A stretch of DNA of 64,000 nt from an uncultured Chloroflexota bacterium (GTDB taxonomy: Bacteria > Chloroflexota > Anaerolineae > Caldilineales > Caldilineaceae): the NCBI GenBank assembly GCA_903858085.1, contig CAIOHJ010000129.1:36019-100018 (forward strand), read 5' to 3'. A program made the translations under genes and the position numbers. Shown here in pieces: positions 41,593 through 52,445 of this stretch. Under the pieces are notes generated by a model that made no database searches, was not told the origin of the DNA, and was given only the letters and a program-made list of their open reading frames with translations. Position 1 is the stretch's first letter, and every line of letters starts with the position of its first letter.

Positions 41593-43167
41593 CTACTCCG
41601 TGCGCACTACCTTGACCGCGCGCTTGGCACGCACGTCGTACAGGTCGGAGCGGCGGTCATAAAGATGGCGCACCGTGGCCAGGTCACGCTGCTGCACCAA
41701 AGAGGTGATATCCAGGTCGGTGATGAGCACCGTCTCCACGTTGGCCTCGCTGGTGCCAGCCGTGGCAGACGGCGGAAAGGCAAAGTCGCTGGGTGTGAAG
41801 ACCGCCGCCTGCCCGTAGTTGATCAGGTAGTTCTTGGCCGCCGGCAGATTTCCCACGTTGCCTGCAATCACCGTGTAGACAAAATTTTCGACCGCACGGG
41901 CCTGGGCAGTGTACCGGATGCGGTCAAAGGCTTTGCGCTCGTCGGTGCTGTACGGGACAAAGATCACCTCGGCCCCAGAGAGCGTCTGCAGACGAGCCAG
42001 CTCGGGGAATTCAATATCATAGCCCACCTGGATGCCAATGCGTGCCAGCGAAGTGTCGAACACCTTGATGTCCTCGCCAGGTTCGATGTCAAAATCGGTC
42101 CGTTCGATCGGCGGAATATGCAGCGCATCCTGGCTGTAATGCTGGCCGCTCGGGGTGAAAAGATGGGCGACGTTGTAGATCTCCCCCTCGCGCAGCTCAG
42201 GCTGTGACCCGGCAATGATGTAGAGCCCATGCTTTTCGGCCAGTTCGCTGAAGAGATCGAGGTAGCGGTCGGTCATCGAGGCCAGCCGCCGGATCGCCGC
42301 ACGCGAGTCAAGATCATGGGGCATGATCGTGAAAAGCTGGGCAGTGAACAGCTCGGGAAAGAGCAGAAAGTGAGAGTGATAGGTATTGGCGGTGTCGACA
42401 AAAAAGTTGACAGTCTGCTCGAATTCCTCCCAGGAGTGGATCGGACGCATCAACCACTGGGCAGCACAGACCCGGATCCGGCGCACAACCCGCTGCAGCG
42501 GGGCCGCAGCAATCTTGCGTTTTTCTGGCTGGTAGTTCGGGTTGGCCATCTCCAGCAGCGTAGAGTAGTTCAGGCTGGAATCGTCCCACAAAAAGTCGAG
42601 CAGGATGCGGCGTACCTTGTAGCCAGCACGCAGATGGGCCGAAAGCGCAGGGTCCGCCATCTCCCCCCCCACGACCTTCTGCACATACTCTTCGGCGGTC
42701 ATCTTGCCAGCAAACTCGGTGTAGCCCGGAATTCGCCCGTAAGCGATCATGCGGCGTAGGTTGTAGCGTTTCAGCAGCCCCACCCGTTTTTCATACAGCG
42801 CCTTGGAGATCCCCAGACGCCGATATTCAGGGCGCACTGCAATGTCAGCGCCGTACAGCGTGTCGCCGGAAGGGTCGTGGGTGCTAAAGGTGCCGCCGCC
42901 GGTGATCTCTTCGTAGGTGTACCAGTGGGCATCGTCGTCGAGCTGCACAATCAGCGACGTGGCATAGCCGACGATCACCCCATCGATCTCGGCCAGATAC
43001 TGCCCTTCAGAAAAGGCCGCAAACTGCATCTCATAAAAGCGTTCCGTGTAGTAGGCATTCTTGGGATACTCCGAATAGGCAGCCCGGTGACAGACTACAA
43101 TGCCAGGAATGTCCTCCGCTGTCCAGGCGCGGACAGAGACTTTCGGCGTGCGTTTGCGTGTTCTCAT
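41593..43167 (-). CDS. GNAT acetyltransferase-nitrilase fusion with a degenerate hydrolase site
   Basis: A 524-residue fusion of the YhcX type. Residues about 10-200 form the GNAT domain, with the acetyl-CoA loop near RPEYRRLGISKAL. Residues about 230-510 form a carbon-nitrogen hydrolase domain. Its catalytic Glu is present (Glu272, LLFPELF), but the Lys position before the LHI motif is Ala348 (SQDALHIPP) and the nucleophile position is Gly382 (IQVGYDIEFPE, where active enzymes have Cys). Amide hydrolysis by the usual mechanism should be lost while the GNAT half looks intact. It overlaps recX by four bases. Confidence 0.88.
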   Translation of the reverse strand: MRTRKRTPKVSVRAWTAEDIPGIVVCHRAAYSEYPKNAYYTERFYEMQFAAFSEGQYLAEIDGVIVGYATSLIVQLDDDAHWYTYEEITGGGTFSTHDPSGDTLYGADIAVRPEYRRLGISKALYEKRVGLLKRYNLRRMIAYGRIPGYTEFAGKMTAEEYVQKVVGGEMADPALSAHLRAGYKVRRILLDFLWDDSSLNYSTLLEMANPNYQPEKRKIAAAPLQRVVRRIRVCAAQWLMRPIHSWEEFEQTVNFFVDTANTYHSHFLLFPELFTAQLFTIMPHDLDSRAAIRRLASMTDRYLDLFSELAEKHGLYIIAGSQPELREGEIYNVAHLFTPSGQHYSQDALHIPPIERTDFDIEPGEDIKVFDTSLARIGIQVGYDIEFPELARLQTLSGAEVIFVPYSTDERKAFDRIRYTAQARAVENFVYTVIAGNVGNLPAAKNYLINYGQAAVFTPSDFAFPPSATAGTSEANVETVLITDLDITSLVQQRDLATVRHLYDRRSDLYDVRAKRAVKVVRTE

Positions 43168-43799
43168 TGTCCATCCCTGTTCTGTTGTTCTTCCCAGGCG
43201 CGACGCGCGCTGCGGCGGGCAATGTCCAGCCCAAAGCCGCGGCGCGCCAGATAGTCAAAAATTTTTTTCTCCAGCATGGGCCGGTCCAGCCCCTGCCAAC
43301 GGGCCAGCGGGCGCTCCAGCGCAGCCCAGGCACTTTCGGCGTCGTCGACTTCCGCTACGGCAGCGCGGATCGTCTCGTTGTCCACCCCTTTTTGCCGCAA
43401 CTCGTAGGCGACGGCAGCAGCGCTGCGCGGGCGAAAACGGCTGCGGTTCTCCACCCAAAAGGCGGCAAACGCCCCATCGTCGACATAGGCCTGTTGCTCC
43501 AACCTGGCCAGGACCTCCGCCACAGCCTCGACGCCATACCCCCGCGCAGCAAGGCGGCGTTCAAGCTCGCTGCGGCTGCGCGGCCGGCCAGCCAAAAAAT
43601 GCAGCGCAGCCTGGTAGGCCTTGTCAGCCGCAGCCTGTGCACACAGCGCCGCAATCTCAGCCTCGTCCAGGGTCTGGCCGCTGTACAGATGCGCTGCTGC
43701 CTCCAGGGTGACCCCAAAGGCAAAGGTGCCGTCCAAAAACACGTTGACCCGATCCGGGCTGTGGGTCTGCCGGAGCAGCGCAGTGACCGTCTTGGCCAT
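43164..43799 (-). CDS. recX: RecX-family regulatory protein
   Basis: A 211-residue helical-repeat protein that modulates RecA filaments. Tandem three-helix repeats are visible, for example RPRSRSELERRLAARGY followed by YVDDGAFAAFWVENRSRF. I prefer ATG 43799, which overlaps the MFS stop as TGATG; a GTG one codon earlier is possible. recA is not adjacent. The 3' end overlaps the GNAT-nitrilase gene. Confidence 0.9.
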   Translation of the reverse strand: MAKTVTALLRQTHSPDRVNVFLDGTFAFGVTLEAAAHLYSGQTLDEAEIAALCAQAAADKAYQAALHFLAGRPRSRSELERRLAARGYGVEAVAEVLARLEQQAYVDDGAFAAFWVENRSRFRPRSAAAVAYELRQKGVDNETIRAAVAEVDDAESAWAALERPLARWQGLDRPMLEKKIFDYLARRGFGLDIARRSARRAWEEQQNRDGQ

Positions 43800-45031
43800 C
43801 ACTTCTGCCCTGCCAGCTCAGGAAGCGGGCGCAGCCAGGCAGCCAGCGCCATGAAGGCCAGGGTCAGCCCAAGCCCCACTGCCCCGACCGCCACCATCCC
43901 GCCCCCGCTAAAAATGGCCCCGGTCGACAGACTGCCGGTGCCGGAGGCCAGCGCGACCAACATGTCATTGGCACCTTGGATCCGCCCCCGTTCGTGCGGC
44001 TGCAAGGCGCTGGTCAGCAGCGCCGACCCGGCAACAAAACAAAAACTCCAGCCCAACCCCAGCAGAAAAAGCGCCACCACCAGCGCCAGCAGGTTGGCAG
44101 CCTGCATGGCCAGAATGCTGGAAAGGACCAGAACCACCGCACCAAACAGGATCATCGGCCGCGCCCCCAACTGGCCGATCAGCCAGCCGGTGAGAAAGGC
44201 AAAACCGAACATGCCGAGCGTGTGCGCCATAAAGACCACAGAGATCTCTCCCGCCGAATGGTGTTCGTGGTGCATATGGACAGGGGTGATGACCATGATC
44301 AGGGTCATCACCAGCTGGCCAATCACCATCGAGCCAACCGCCAATGCCACGGTGGGATCTGCCAGAATTGTCCTGGCACTGCGCACAACCGGGGTGCGGA
44401 GGGCCTCCTGTTCGGCGTAGCAACGCCCAAGGTGAAGCGGGTCAGGGCGCAGCAGCACCGCAGTCAGCAGCAACGAGAGCGCCAGCAGCCCAATTCCAAA
44501 GAGATATGGGCCTGCGTTGGCCTGCAGCCCCCACTGCAGGGCCAGCGCTGAGGTCGGGCCCACCAAAAGCGGCCCCCCCACTGCGCCGGCAGTGCCCGCA
44601 AAGACAAGCAACCCGATCACCCGTGCACGCGCGGCGGGCGCCCAAATCTCTGCCGCCACAAAACGAGACTGCTGGCTGGTCGCCTGGGTAACCCCCGTGA
44701 TGGCCGTGCTGGCGCAAAGCAGCACAAAAGAGAAAGACTGCACCGCAAACACCCCGGCAACCATCCCCAACACACCCGCACCGTAGCCCACCATCAGACC
44801 CAGCCGCCGCCCCCAACGGTCCATCAACCACCCGATCGGAACCGCCAACGCTGCACGGCTGACCAACCCCAAGGTGGTCGGCAGCCCAGCCAGCGCATCA
44901 CTGCCGCTGAGCAAAGATGCGTTGACAGAAAGCAGCGTCAACGTCGCAATAAACGCTGCACTGTAGACGCTTTCGCTGAGAAACAGCGTCCCCGTAATGC
45001 GCCGCAAAAGAGCGGGCTGCACAGATATCAT
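43799..45031 (-). CDS. Major facilitator superfamily transporter
   Basis: A 410-residue protein with about twelve hydrophobic segments. The loop between helices 2 and 3 reads GWLMDRWGRRLGLMVGYG, the MFS signature. A histidine-rich patch, HMHHEHHS, lies between helices 7 and 8 and could bind a metal. I chose ATG 45031, five bases after GAGGAG, rather than the ATG four codons upstream. Substrate is unknown; drug or sugar efflux is possible. Confidence 0.88.
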   Translation of the reverse strand: MISVQPALLRRITGTLFLSESVYSAAFIATLTLLSVNASLLSGSDALAGLPTTLGLVSRAALAVPIGWLMDRWGRRLGLMVGYGAGVLGMVAGVFAVQSFSFVLLCASTAITGVTQATSQQSRFVAAEIWAPAARARVIGLLVFAGTAGAVGGPLLVGPTSALALQWGLQANAGPYLFGIGLLALSLLLTAVLLRPDPLHLGRCYAEQEALRTPVVRSARTILADPTVALAVGSMVIGQLVMTLIMVITPVHMHHEHHSAGEISVVFMAHTLGMFGFAFLTGWLIGQLGARPMILFGAVVLVLSSILAMQAANLLALVVALFLLGLGWSFCFVAGSALLTSALQPHERGRIQGANDMLVALASGTGSLSTGAIFSGGGMVAVGAVGLGLTLAFMALAAWLRPLPELAGQK

Positions 45032-45339
45032 GTCACTCCTCATTCTGCTCCGGACCCGTGTTGTCTGCCTCGGGGGCCCGGTCTCTGGATTGTTCGTTCT
45101 CTGTTCCAGTATAGCACACGCCAGAGACAGCCTGCGACTGCCTGCGACTGCCTCGCTTCAGGGCTTCTCAAAAGTCGGAAATCGAGCCGCCGCACAGGGA
45201 ACAGAGCGATTCATACAACAGCGCTCCCCGCCCCCAGCTGTCCTCAAAAACCGGAGATGGGGCCACAGGGCGCACCGACAGTCCACACCGACGGCCCGCT
45301 TACCCGGAGCGCGCTGTTCTGCGGCGTGGCAGTCTCTTG
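45032..45339. other. Intergenic region between MFS gene and small membrane-protein gene
   Basis: This 308-bp gap holds an extended -10 promoter for the MFS gene and a direct repeat GCCTGCGACT occurring twice (near 45129-45149). The rest shows no convincing gene, terminator or RNA structure. Confidence 0.5.
45108..45116 (-). promoter_or_regulatory. Extended -10 promoter for the MFS transporter gene
   Basis: On the minus strand the bases read TGCTATACT, fitting the TGnTATAAT extended -10 form. A good -35 is missing, as is usual for this type. The leader would be about 70 bases. Confidence 0.5.
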
Positions 45340-45678
45340 TCAGACGCCAGGCGTGCCTTGCGGGGGAGGCATCTTCTCACTGCCGGCGGCAGCTCGGGGG
45401 GCACGTCCCAAGAGCACCTGGACGATCCGCCGATAACCTGCCAGACGGCTGCTGGTCTGAATGACCGGCGCCACAACATTTTCGCTCATAAAGGTGGCTG
45501 TGCCCCGCACCGTTGCGATCGTCTGACGTGTGTCATCGATCATCGGTTTCAGCTCGTCCTGCACCATGCGGGTCAGCCGCCAGATCTGCCAGATGAGCAC
45601 GCCGAGCAACACCCAGACGACAATGCTGGTCAGGGCCAGAAAGATGATCAGGATGTCGCGCACAGTCCCCACGATCAT
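45340..45678 (-). CDS. Small membrane protein, DUF948-like
   Basis: A 112-residue protein with one membrane helix at about residues 9-32 ([20 protein letters not shown]) and an amphipathic helical tail, [19 protein letters not shown], resembling DUF948/general-stress-type proteins. The start overlaps the mnmA stop (ATGA) and has AGGAGGGAACC before it, which supports real translation. Function is unknown. Confidence 0.7.
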   Translation of the reverse strand: MIVGTVRDILIIFLALTSIVVWVLLGVLIWQIWRLTRMVQDELKPMIDDTRQTIATVRGTATFMSENVVAPVIQTSSRLAGYRRIVQVLLGRAPRAAAGSEKMPPPQGTPGV

Positions 45679-46835
45679 GGTTCCCTCCTGTGGTCCTGCC
45701 CAGCCAGATCTGCGGTCAACGCCTCGCGTTGGCGTGCAATGATTCCGCCGCCCAGACAGTGGTCGCCTTCATAAAAGACCGCCCCCTGGCCCGGGGTGAT
45801 GTCGCGCAACGGTTCGCTAAAACGCACCTCGACACGATCGCTCCCCTGGGGGTAGAGGATGCAGTCGACCGCCTGGGCCTTGTAGCGAATTTTGCACTGA
45901 ACTCGGCTGCCCGGCGGCGGCGGGAGATCCCCTGTCCAGTTGACCCGCTCGGCAGCCAGCCAGTCGCAGCCCAGCTCGGCGGCTGTCCCGACCACCAGCT
46001 GGTTGTTGCGATAGTCCAACGCCAGCACAAAAAGGGGTTCGCTGGCGCCGGCGAGCCCAAGTCCTTTGCGCTGGCCGACAGTGTAGCCGGGCAGCCCGCT
46101 GTGCTGGCCATAGAGCCGCCCGTTCCGGTCGACGATCGGGCCAGGACGCATGGCTTCGGCCGCCCAGGTGCGCAGAAAACGACGGTAGTCGTCGTCGAAG
46201 ACAAAGCAGAGATCCATCGAGTCATGTTTGGAGGCGATCGGCAGCCCGCGCTCGGCGGCGATCCGGCGCACCTCGGTTTTGGGGTACTCGCCGACCGGAA
46301 ACAGCACGCTGTTCAGCTGGGCCTGGCCCAGCACGCTGAGCACATAGCTCTGGTCTTTGGCCGCATCCACCCCTTTGAGCAGCTGGATCTGGCCGCTGGC
46401 CGGGTCGCGACGCAGCCGGGCGTAGTGGCCGGTGGCCAGGTAGTCGGCGCCCAGACGCCGGGCATAGTTGAACAGGTAGTCGAACCGGATATGACGGTTG
46501 CACTCGATGCACGGATTGGGGGTGACCCCGTGGCTGTATCCCTCGATGAAAAAGTCGACAACCTGCTGTTTGAAGGGCTGCTCGACGTTGATCAGATAGA
46601 AAGGGATGTCCAGCGCTGCAGCCACACGGCGGGCATCGTGGACGCTCTCCAGGCTGCAGCATTTGTTGGCAGAGCCTTCGCCCTCACCACTTTCAGACCA
46701 GAGGCGCATCATCACACCGATACAGCGATAGCCTTGTTCGACCAGCAACGCCGCAGCCACCGACGAATCGACGCCGCCGGACATGGCGACGACAACGGTG
46801 GGGGGGGAGGTTTGCAGAGAAGTGCTTCTGTCCAT
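45675..46835 (-). CDS. mnmA: tRNA-specific 2-thiouridylase MnmA
   Basis: A 386-residue enzyme that makes 2-thiouridine at the wobble position of tRNA-Glu, -Gln and -Lys. The ATP pyrophosphatase loop is [13 protein letters not shown], the nucleophile Cys112 is in NPCIECNRH, and the second active-site cysteine is in [10 protein letters not shown]. Length is normal. The ATG at 46835 has no ribosome binding site but has TACAAT exactly six bases upstream, so the transcript probably starts on the initiation codon. Confidence 0.96.
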   Translation of the reverse strand: MDRSTSLQTSPPTVVVAMSGGVDSSVAAALLVEQGYRCIGVMMRLWSESGEGEGSANKCCSLESVHDARRVAAALDIPFYLINVEQPFKQQVVDFFIEGYSHGVTPNPCIECNRHIRFDYLFNYARRLGADYLATGHYARLRRDPASGQIQLLKGVDAAKDQSYVLSVLGQAQLNSVLFPVGEYPKTEVRRIAAERGLPIASKHDSMDLCFVFDDDYRRFLRTWAAEAMRPGPIVDRNGRLYGQHSGLPGYTVGQRKGLGLAGASEPLFVLALDYRNNQLVVGTAAELGCDWLAAERVNWTGDLPPPPGSRVQCKIRYKAQAVDCILYPQGSDRVEVRFSEPLRDITPGQGAVFYEGDHCLGGGIIARQREALTADLAGQDHRREP

Positions 46836-46841
46836 GCTTCT

Positions 46842-46847
46842 ATTGTA
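46842..46847 (-). promoter_or_regulatory. -10 element giving a leaderless mnmA transcript
   Basis: TACAAT on the minus strand is followed by six bases (AGAAGC) and then the ATG. With the usual -10 to start distance, the A of the ATG would be +1. The -35 is weak. Confidence 0.55.
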
Positions 46848-46912
46848 CACAAAAATAGCAGGAGAGCCAGCCAACCCGGTTGTCTGGCGCGATCTGCCCT
46901 GGCGGTGTTTGC

Positions 46913-49156
<2,244 letters not shown>

Positions 49157-49235
49157 CCTGTACCCGGCTGGCCACTCTCAGCCAGCGCCACATTCTGCTC
49201 CCCTTCGTGTGGCCGGCGAAGAGATGCATGCACCT

Positions 49236-49245
49236 ATTGTATAAT
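49236..49245. promoter_or_regulatory. Overlapping divergent -10 elements between rarA and the HD gene
   Basis: Plus-strand TATAAT (49240-49245) could serve the HD-domain gene and minus-strand TACAAT (49241-49236) could serve rarA. Neither has a strong -35. Their overlap implies mutually exclusive polymerase binding. Confidence 0.4.
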
Positions 49246-49377
49246 AAACCAAGATCTGTTCCCCAAAAGCGCCCGCAGACAAGCGGCCCCTGAGGGCAGG
49301 AGCAGGAACCGCAAGCCAGTTGCCGTGTGTGGGCATGCCTGCCCCACCGTATCGACACGAAGAAGAAAGGGTGCGCC

Positions 49378-49977
49378 ATGTCACTACCAACCCGCGAGGA
49401 AGCATATACCCTGCTCTGTGAGTGGGTACAGTCTGAGAGTTTGCGTCGGCACATGCTGGCAGTGGAAGCCTCGCTGCGGGTCTATGCCCGCCATTTTGGC
49501 GAGGACGAAGCGCTCTGGGGGATCACCGGGCTGCTGCACGATCTGGACTACGAGCGCTTTGCCGACATGTCGGACGAAGTCAACGGACACCCGCGCACCG
49601 AACTGCGCCTCTTCCGGGAACTTGGTTACCCGCCCGCCTTGCTCCAGGCAGTTGAGGCGCACGCGACATTTCTGGGGACCCCGCGCGTCTCGCTGCTCGA
49701 CAAGGCGCTGCTGGCCTGCGACGAGCTGACCGGGCTGATCCAGGCTGCGGCCTACGTGCGCCCGGATCGTGACCTGCGCGGGGTCGAGCTCAAGTCGATC
49801 AAAAAGAAATGGAAAGACAAGGCCTTCACCGCAGCGATCGACCGCCATGAGAATATGAAATTTGTGGAAGAGCTGGGGGTCCCTTTCGACGAGCATGTCG
49901 AACGTGTGCTGGGTGCCATGCAAAGCATCGCCGCCGAACTGGGGGTGGCCGGCCACGAGCGCTCTGAACCTCTTTGA
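49378..49977 (+). CDS. HD-domain hydrolase
   Basis: A 199-residue predicted metal-dependent phosphohydrolase. The first His is in LRRHMLAVEAS, the HD pair in GLLHDLDYERF, and a further His in NGHPRTELRL and VEAHATFLG. The family includes small HDIG-type nucleotidases. The ATG at 49378 is preceded by AAGAAAGG. It converges with the next gene, seven bases apart. Substrate is unknown. Confidence 0.85.
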   Translation: MSLPTREEAYTLLCEWVQSESLRRHMLAVEASLRVYARHFGEDEALWGITGLLHDLDYERFADMSDEVNGHPRTELRLFRELGYPPALLQAVEAHATFLGTPRVSLLDKALLACDELTGLIQAAAYVRPDRDLRGVELKSIKKKWKDKAFTAAIDRHENMKFVEELGVPFDEHVERVLGAMQSIAAELGVAGHERSEPL

Positions 49978-49984
49978 AAAACGC

Positions 49985-50728
49985 TCAGCCTTCCGCGGCG
50001 GGTGGCAGGTGCAGCATCGACCCGCCGAGATGCAGCAATGCCGCGCCGATCTGGTGCAGACAGCCCGGCAGATCCCCTGCGATGTCTGCCGGGGCCAGCT
50101 GCAAAAACTCCCACGGCTCGACCTGCGACGCACAGCAACGCTCCTGGGTGGCGTAGCGGGCCACACAAAAAATTCCTAGCGAGCCGCGACGAGCCCGGAG
50201 CACAATGTCGACCGGCTGTTCGGCCACGATCCGGTTGCTGAGCGGGCGCAGGCCATGTTCGCGCAGCGCACTCCAGAGCTGCTCGAAGGGATCTTCGGCC
50301 TGAAACAGATCCAACACATCGTTGGCAGCCAGCAGCCGGTGCAAGGTCGTATGGACAAACGTCAAGCGGCGGAACCTGGCTGCGCGCACGGGGCGCTCCA
50401 ACCGCTGCAGCGCACCAATTTCGATGCGATAGTAGTACTCGTCAGCCCGGCAGTGGTCCGCTTCGTCGGGCAACAGCTGGCGTCGCTGCATCAACTGATA
50501 CCGGCAGGTAGGAGCGATAAACGAAATCGTCTGGGCCTCTGGCTGGCCTGCAAACGCCCCGGTCTGGTAGAAGGCCAGGTAGTCTGCCCCGATCCGCCGC
50601 GGGGCCTGGCGCTGGGGAATCCGATACCAGCCTTCCTGCGCAGCACGGTGAAAATCGACCGCGTTGGTCAGGACCACCACCAAAACCGTTCGCCGCCTTT
50701 CTTCGGCATCGGCATAGTGCGACAACAT
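49985..50728 (-). CDS. Protein of unknown function
   Basis: A 247-residue soluble protein that I do not recognise. It is rich in Arg, Gln and aromatic residues. The N-terminal part reads VLTNAVDFHRAAQEGWYRIP, with a later YYYRIEIGAL; the C-terminal part has PLSNRIVAEQPVDIVLRARR and two nearby cysteines (RCCAS). The Trp-Tyr-Arg-Ile-Pro segment and the late Asp-containing strand give a faint impression of a nucleic-acid-binding plus nuclease-like protein, but this is not strong enough to assign. I chose the ATG at 50728, since the open frame upstream runs through non-coding repeats. Confidence 0.6.
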   Translation of the reverse strand: MLSHYADAEERRRTVLVVVLTNAVDFHRAAQEGWYRIPQRQAPRRIGADYLAFYQTGAFAGQPEAQTISFIAPTCRYQLMQRRQLLPDEADHCRADEYYYRIEIGALQRLERPVRAARFRRLTFVHTTLHRLLAANDVLDLFQAEDPFEQLWSALREHGLRPLSNRIVAEQPVDIVLRARRGSLGIFCVARYATQERCCASQVEPWEFLQLAPADIAGDLPGCLHQIGAALLHLGGSMLHLPPAAEG

Positions 50729-50855
50729 CGTCTCTGTTCGCTTTCTTTCTCTGCAGAACGGTTCACCCATCGACCACACACACCGCCCCCAGCAGACGCC
50801 AGAGTGCCCATCTCCCCGGCGCATCCCAGAGAACGCCCACGGCATGAGGAGCCTG

Positions 50856-50885
50856 TGCCAGAGCAGCCACTGCCAGAGCAGCCAC
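50856..50885. repeat. Two perfect tandem copies of a 15-bp unit
   Basis: TGCCAGAGCAGCCAC occurs twice in direct succession, followed by the first four bases of a third copy. Confidence 0.85.
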
Positions 50886-51063
50886 TGCCTTGCTGACCCA
50901 GGCTCCTGTTGTGCCCGACAGATCCAATTCTCTACCCAAATCGCCACGCTGGGCAACGGACAAATGGTGTACCGAACGGGCAGCTGCATTGCGACAAAAG
51001 AGGGGGGAGATTGAACATTGCGGATTGTAGGCTGTCTACCTTTTGTACCGGCCCAATTGCAGG

Positions 51064-51069
51064 TATACT
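51064..51069 (+). promoter_or_regulatory. -10 element of the CUT2 importer operon
   Basis: TATACT lies 83 bases before the binding-protein start. No convincing -35 is present at 16-18 bases; TTGTAC lies 15 bases upstream. An activator may be needed. Confidence 0.45.
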
Positions 51070-51152
51070 GAATGCCGCTACTTTGGCTTGAAAAGCCACA
51101 TTCAACCTATTTCCATTTTTTGTCGTTCTATCACCAGAAAAAGGAGAAACAC

Positions 51153-52328
51153 ATGCGCAAGCTGTTCTCTGGATTGAGTCTGTTCTTGGTGCTGGCGTTG
51201 GTTGTGGGTGGCTGCGCTGCCCCAGCAGCCGCCCCGGCAGCGGAGGCGCCCGCCGCAGAAGCGGCTGCCACCGAGGCACCCGCCGAAGAGGCACCCGCCG
51301 CAGAAGCCGCTGCCTGTACCCCAGGCGAAGGCTCGATCGCCGTCCTGCTCCCAGACAGCGCCTCGTCGGCCCGTTGGGAAAACGACGACCGCCGTTACTT
51401 CGAGGAGGCCTTCGGCGCTGCTGGGGTCGAGTTCAGCATCGTCAACGCTGAAGGGGACGCCGCCAACCAGCAGACACAGGCCGAACAGGCCCTGACCAAC
51501 GGCGCCAAGGTGATCTTGCTGGTCAACCTGGACAGTGGCTCGGGCGCCGCCATCATCGCCAAGGCCAAGGAATCTGGCGCACGCGTCATCGACTACGACC
51601 GTCTGACCATCGACACGGCCACCGCCGCCGATGTCTATGTCAGCTTCGACAACGTAGCTGTCGGCCGCGCCATGGGAGAGACCCTCGAACCGCTGATCAA
51701 CGCGATCGGCAAGAGCCCGACCCGTGTCGTGCAGCTCAACGGCTCGCCGACCGACAACAACGCCACGCTCTTCCGCGAGGGCTACTTCAGCGTCGCCCAG
51801 CCCCACTACGACGACGGCTCGTGGGAACTGGTCGCCGACCAGGCAGTGCCCCAGTGGGACAACCAGCAGGCCCTGGTGATCTTCGAGCAGATCCTGACCG
51901 ACGCAGGCGAAGCTGGCGTGGACGCCGTCTTTGCCGCCAACGACGGCCTGGCCAACTCGGTGATCTCCGCCCTCAAGGCGCGCAACCTCTCTCCAGTTCC
52001 GGTCAGCGGCCAGGACGCCACCGTGGCGGGCATGCAGAACGTGCTCTCCGGCTGGCAGAGCATGTCGGTCTACAAGCCGATCAAAGCTGAGGCCGAAGCC
52101 GCCGCTGCCGCCGCCGTTGCCCTGCTCAACTGCGAGGACGCAGGCGCTCTGGCCGAAGGCAACCTGATCAACAACGGCATGGTCGACCTGCCCTTCATCA
52201 AGCTGACCCCCGTGGCCGTCACCGCAGACAACCTTGCCGAGACCGTGATCGCCGACGGCTTCCGCACCTGGGACGAACTGTGCGTGGGCGAATACGAGCA
52301 GTACTGCCCGCCCGCTGACCAGCGCTGA
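51153..52328 (+). CDS. Xylose/ribose-type sugar-binding lipoprotein
   Basis: A 391-residue extracytoplasmic binding protein of the CUT2 (XylF-like) class. The signal peptide ends at lipobox VGGC (Cys21), followed by a 35-residue Ala/Pro/Glu-rich tether. The mature domain has IAVLLPDSASSARWENDDRR, the usual XylF-type opening, then VIDYDRLTIDT and NGSPTDNNATLF. Cysteine pairs occur at both ends of the domain (AACTPGE and DELCVGEYEQYCPP). AAAGGAG precedes the start. It should deliver a pentose or related sugar to the permease at 53555-54787. Confidence 0.92.
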   Translation: MRKLFSGLSLFLVLALVVGGCAAPAAAPAAEAPAAEAAATEAPAEEAPAAEAAACTPGEGSIAVLLPDSASSARWENDDRRYFEEAFGAAGVEFSIVNAEGDAANQQTQAEQALTNGAKVILLVNLDSGSGAAIIAKAKESGARVIDYDRLTIDTATAADVYVSFDNVAVGRAMGETLEPLINAIGKSPTRVVQLNGSPTDNNATLFREGYFSVAQPHYDDGSWELVADQAVPQWDNQQALVIFEQILTDAGEAGVDAVFAANDGLANSVISALKARNLSPVPVSGQDATVAGMQNVLSGWQSMSVYKPIKAEAEAAAAAAVALLNCEDAGALAEGNLINNGMVDLPFIKLTPVAVTADNLAETVIADGFRTWDELCVGEYEQYCPPADQR

Positions 52329-52350
52329 GCCACCCTGGCACTGTCTTTGT

Positions 52351-52414
52351 GACTGCAAGCCCGGCGGGGCTTGCAGTCCTCCCCAAGGAGGGGCGAGTCG
52401 ACGACTCGCCCCTC
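52351..52414 (+). other. Two strong hairpins between binding-protein and ATPase genes
   Basis: GACTGCAAGCCC (52351-52362) pairs with GGGCTTGCAGTC (52367-52378), a perfect 12-bp stem with a 4-base loop. GAGGGGCGAGTCG (52388-52400) pairs with CGACTCGCCCCTC (52402-52414), 13 bp around a single base. No T-run follows. They probably protect the binding-protein mRNA and limit read-through. Confidence 0.65.
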
Positions 52415-52445
52415 CCGATCTTCTCTTGCCGGAAGGAGGCTCCGC

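Larger units (their letters stand above)
50729..51152. other. Intergenic region upstream of the CUT2 importer
   Basis: This 424-bp gap contains a 15-bp tandem duplication and the probable promoter of the binding-protein gene near its right end. No small gene or tRNA was found. Confidence 0.5.
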
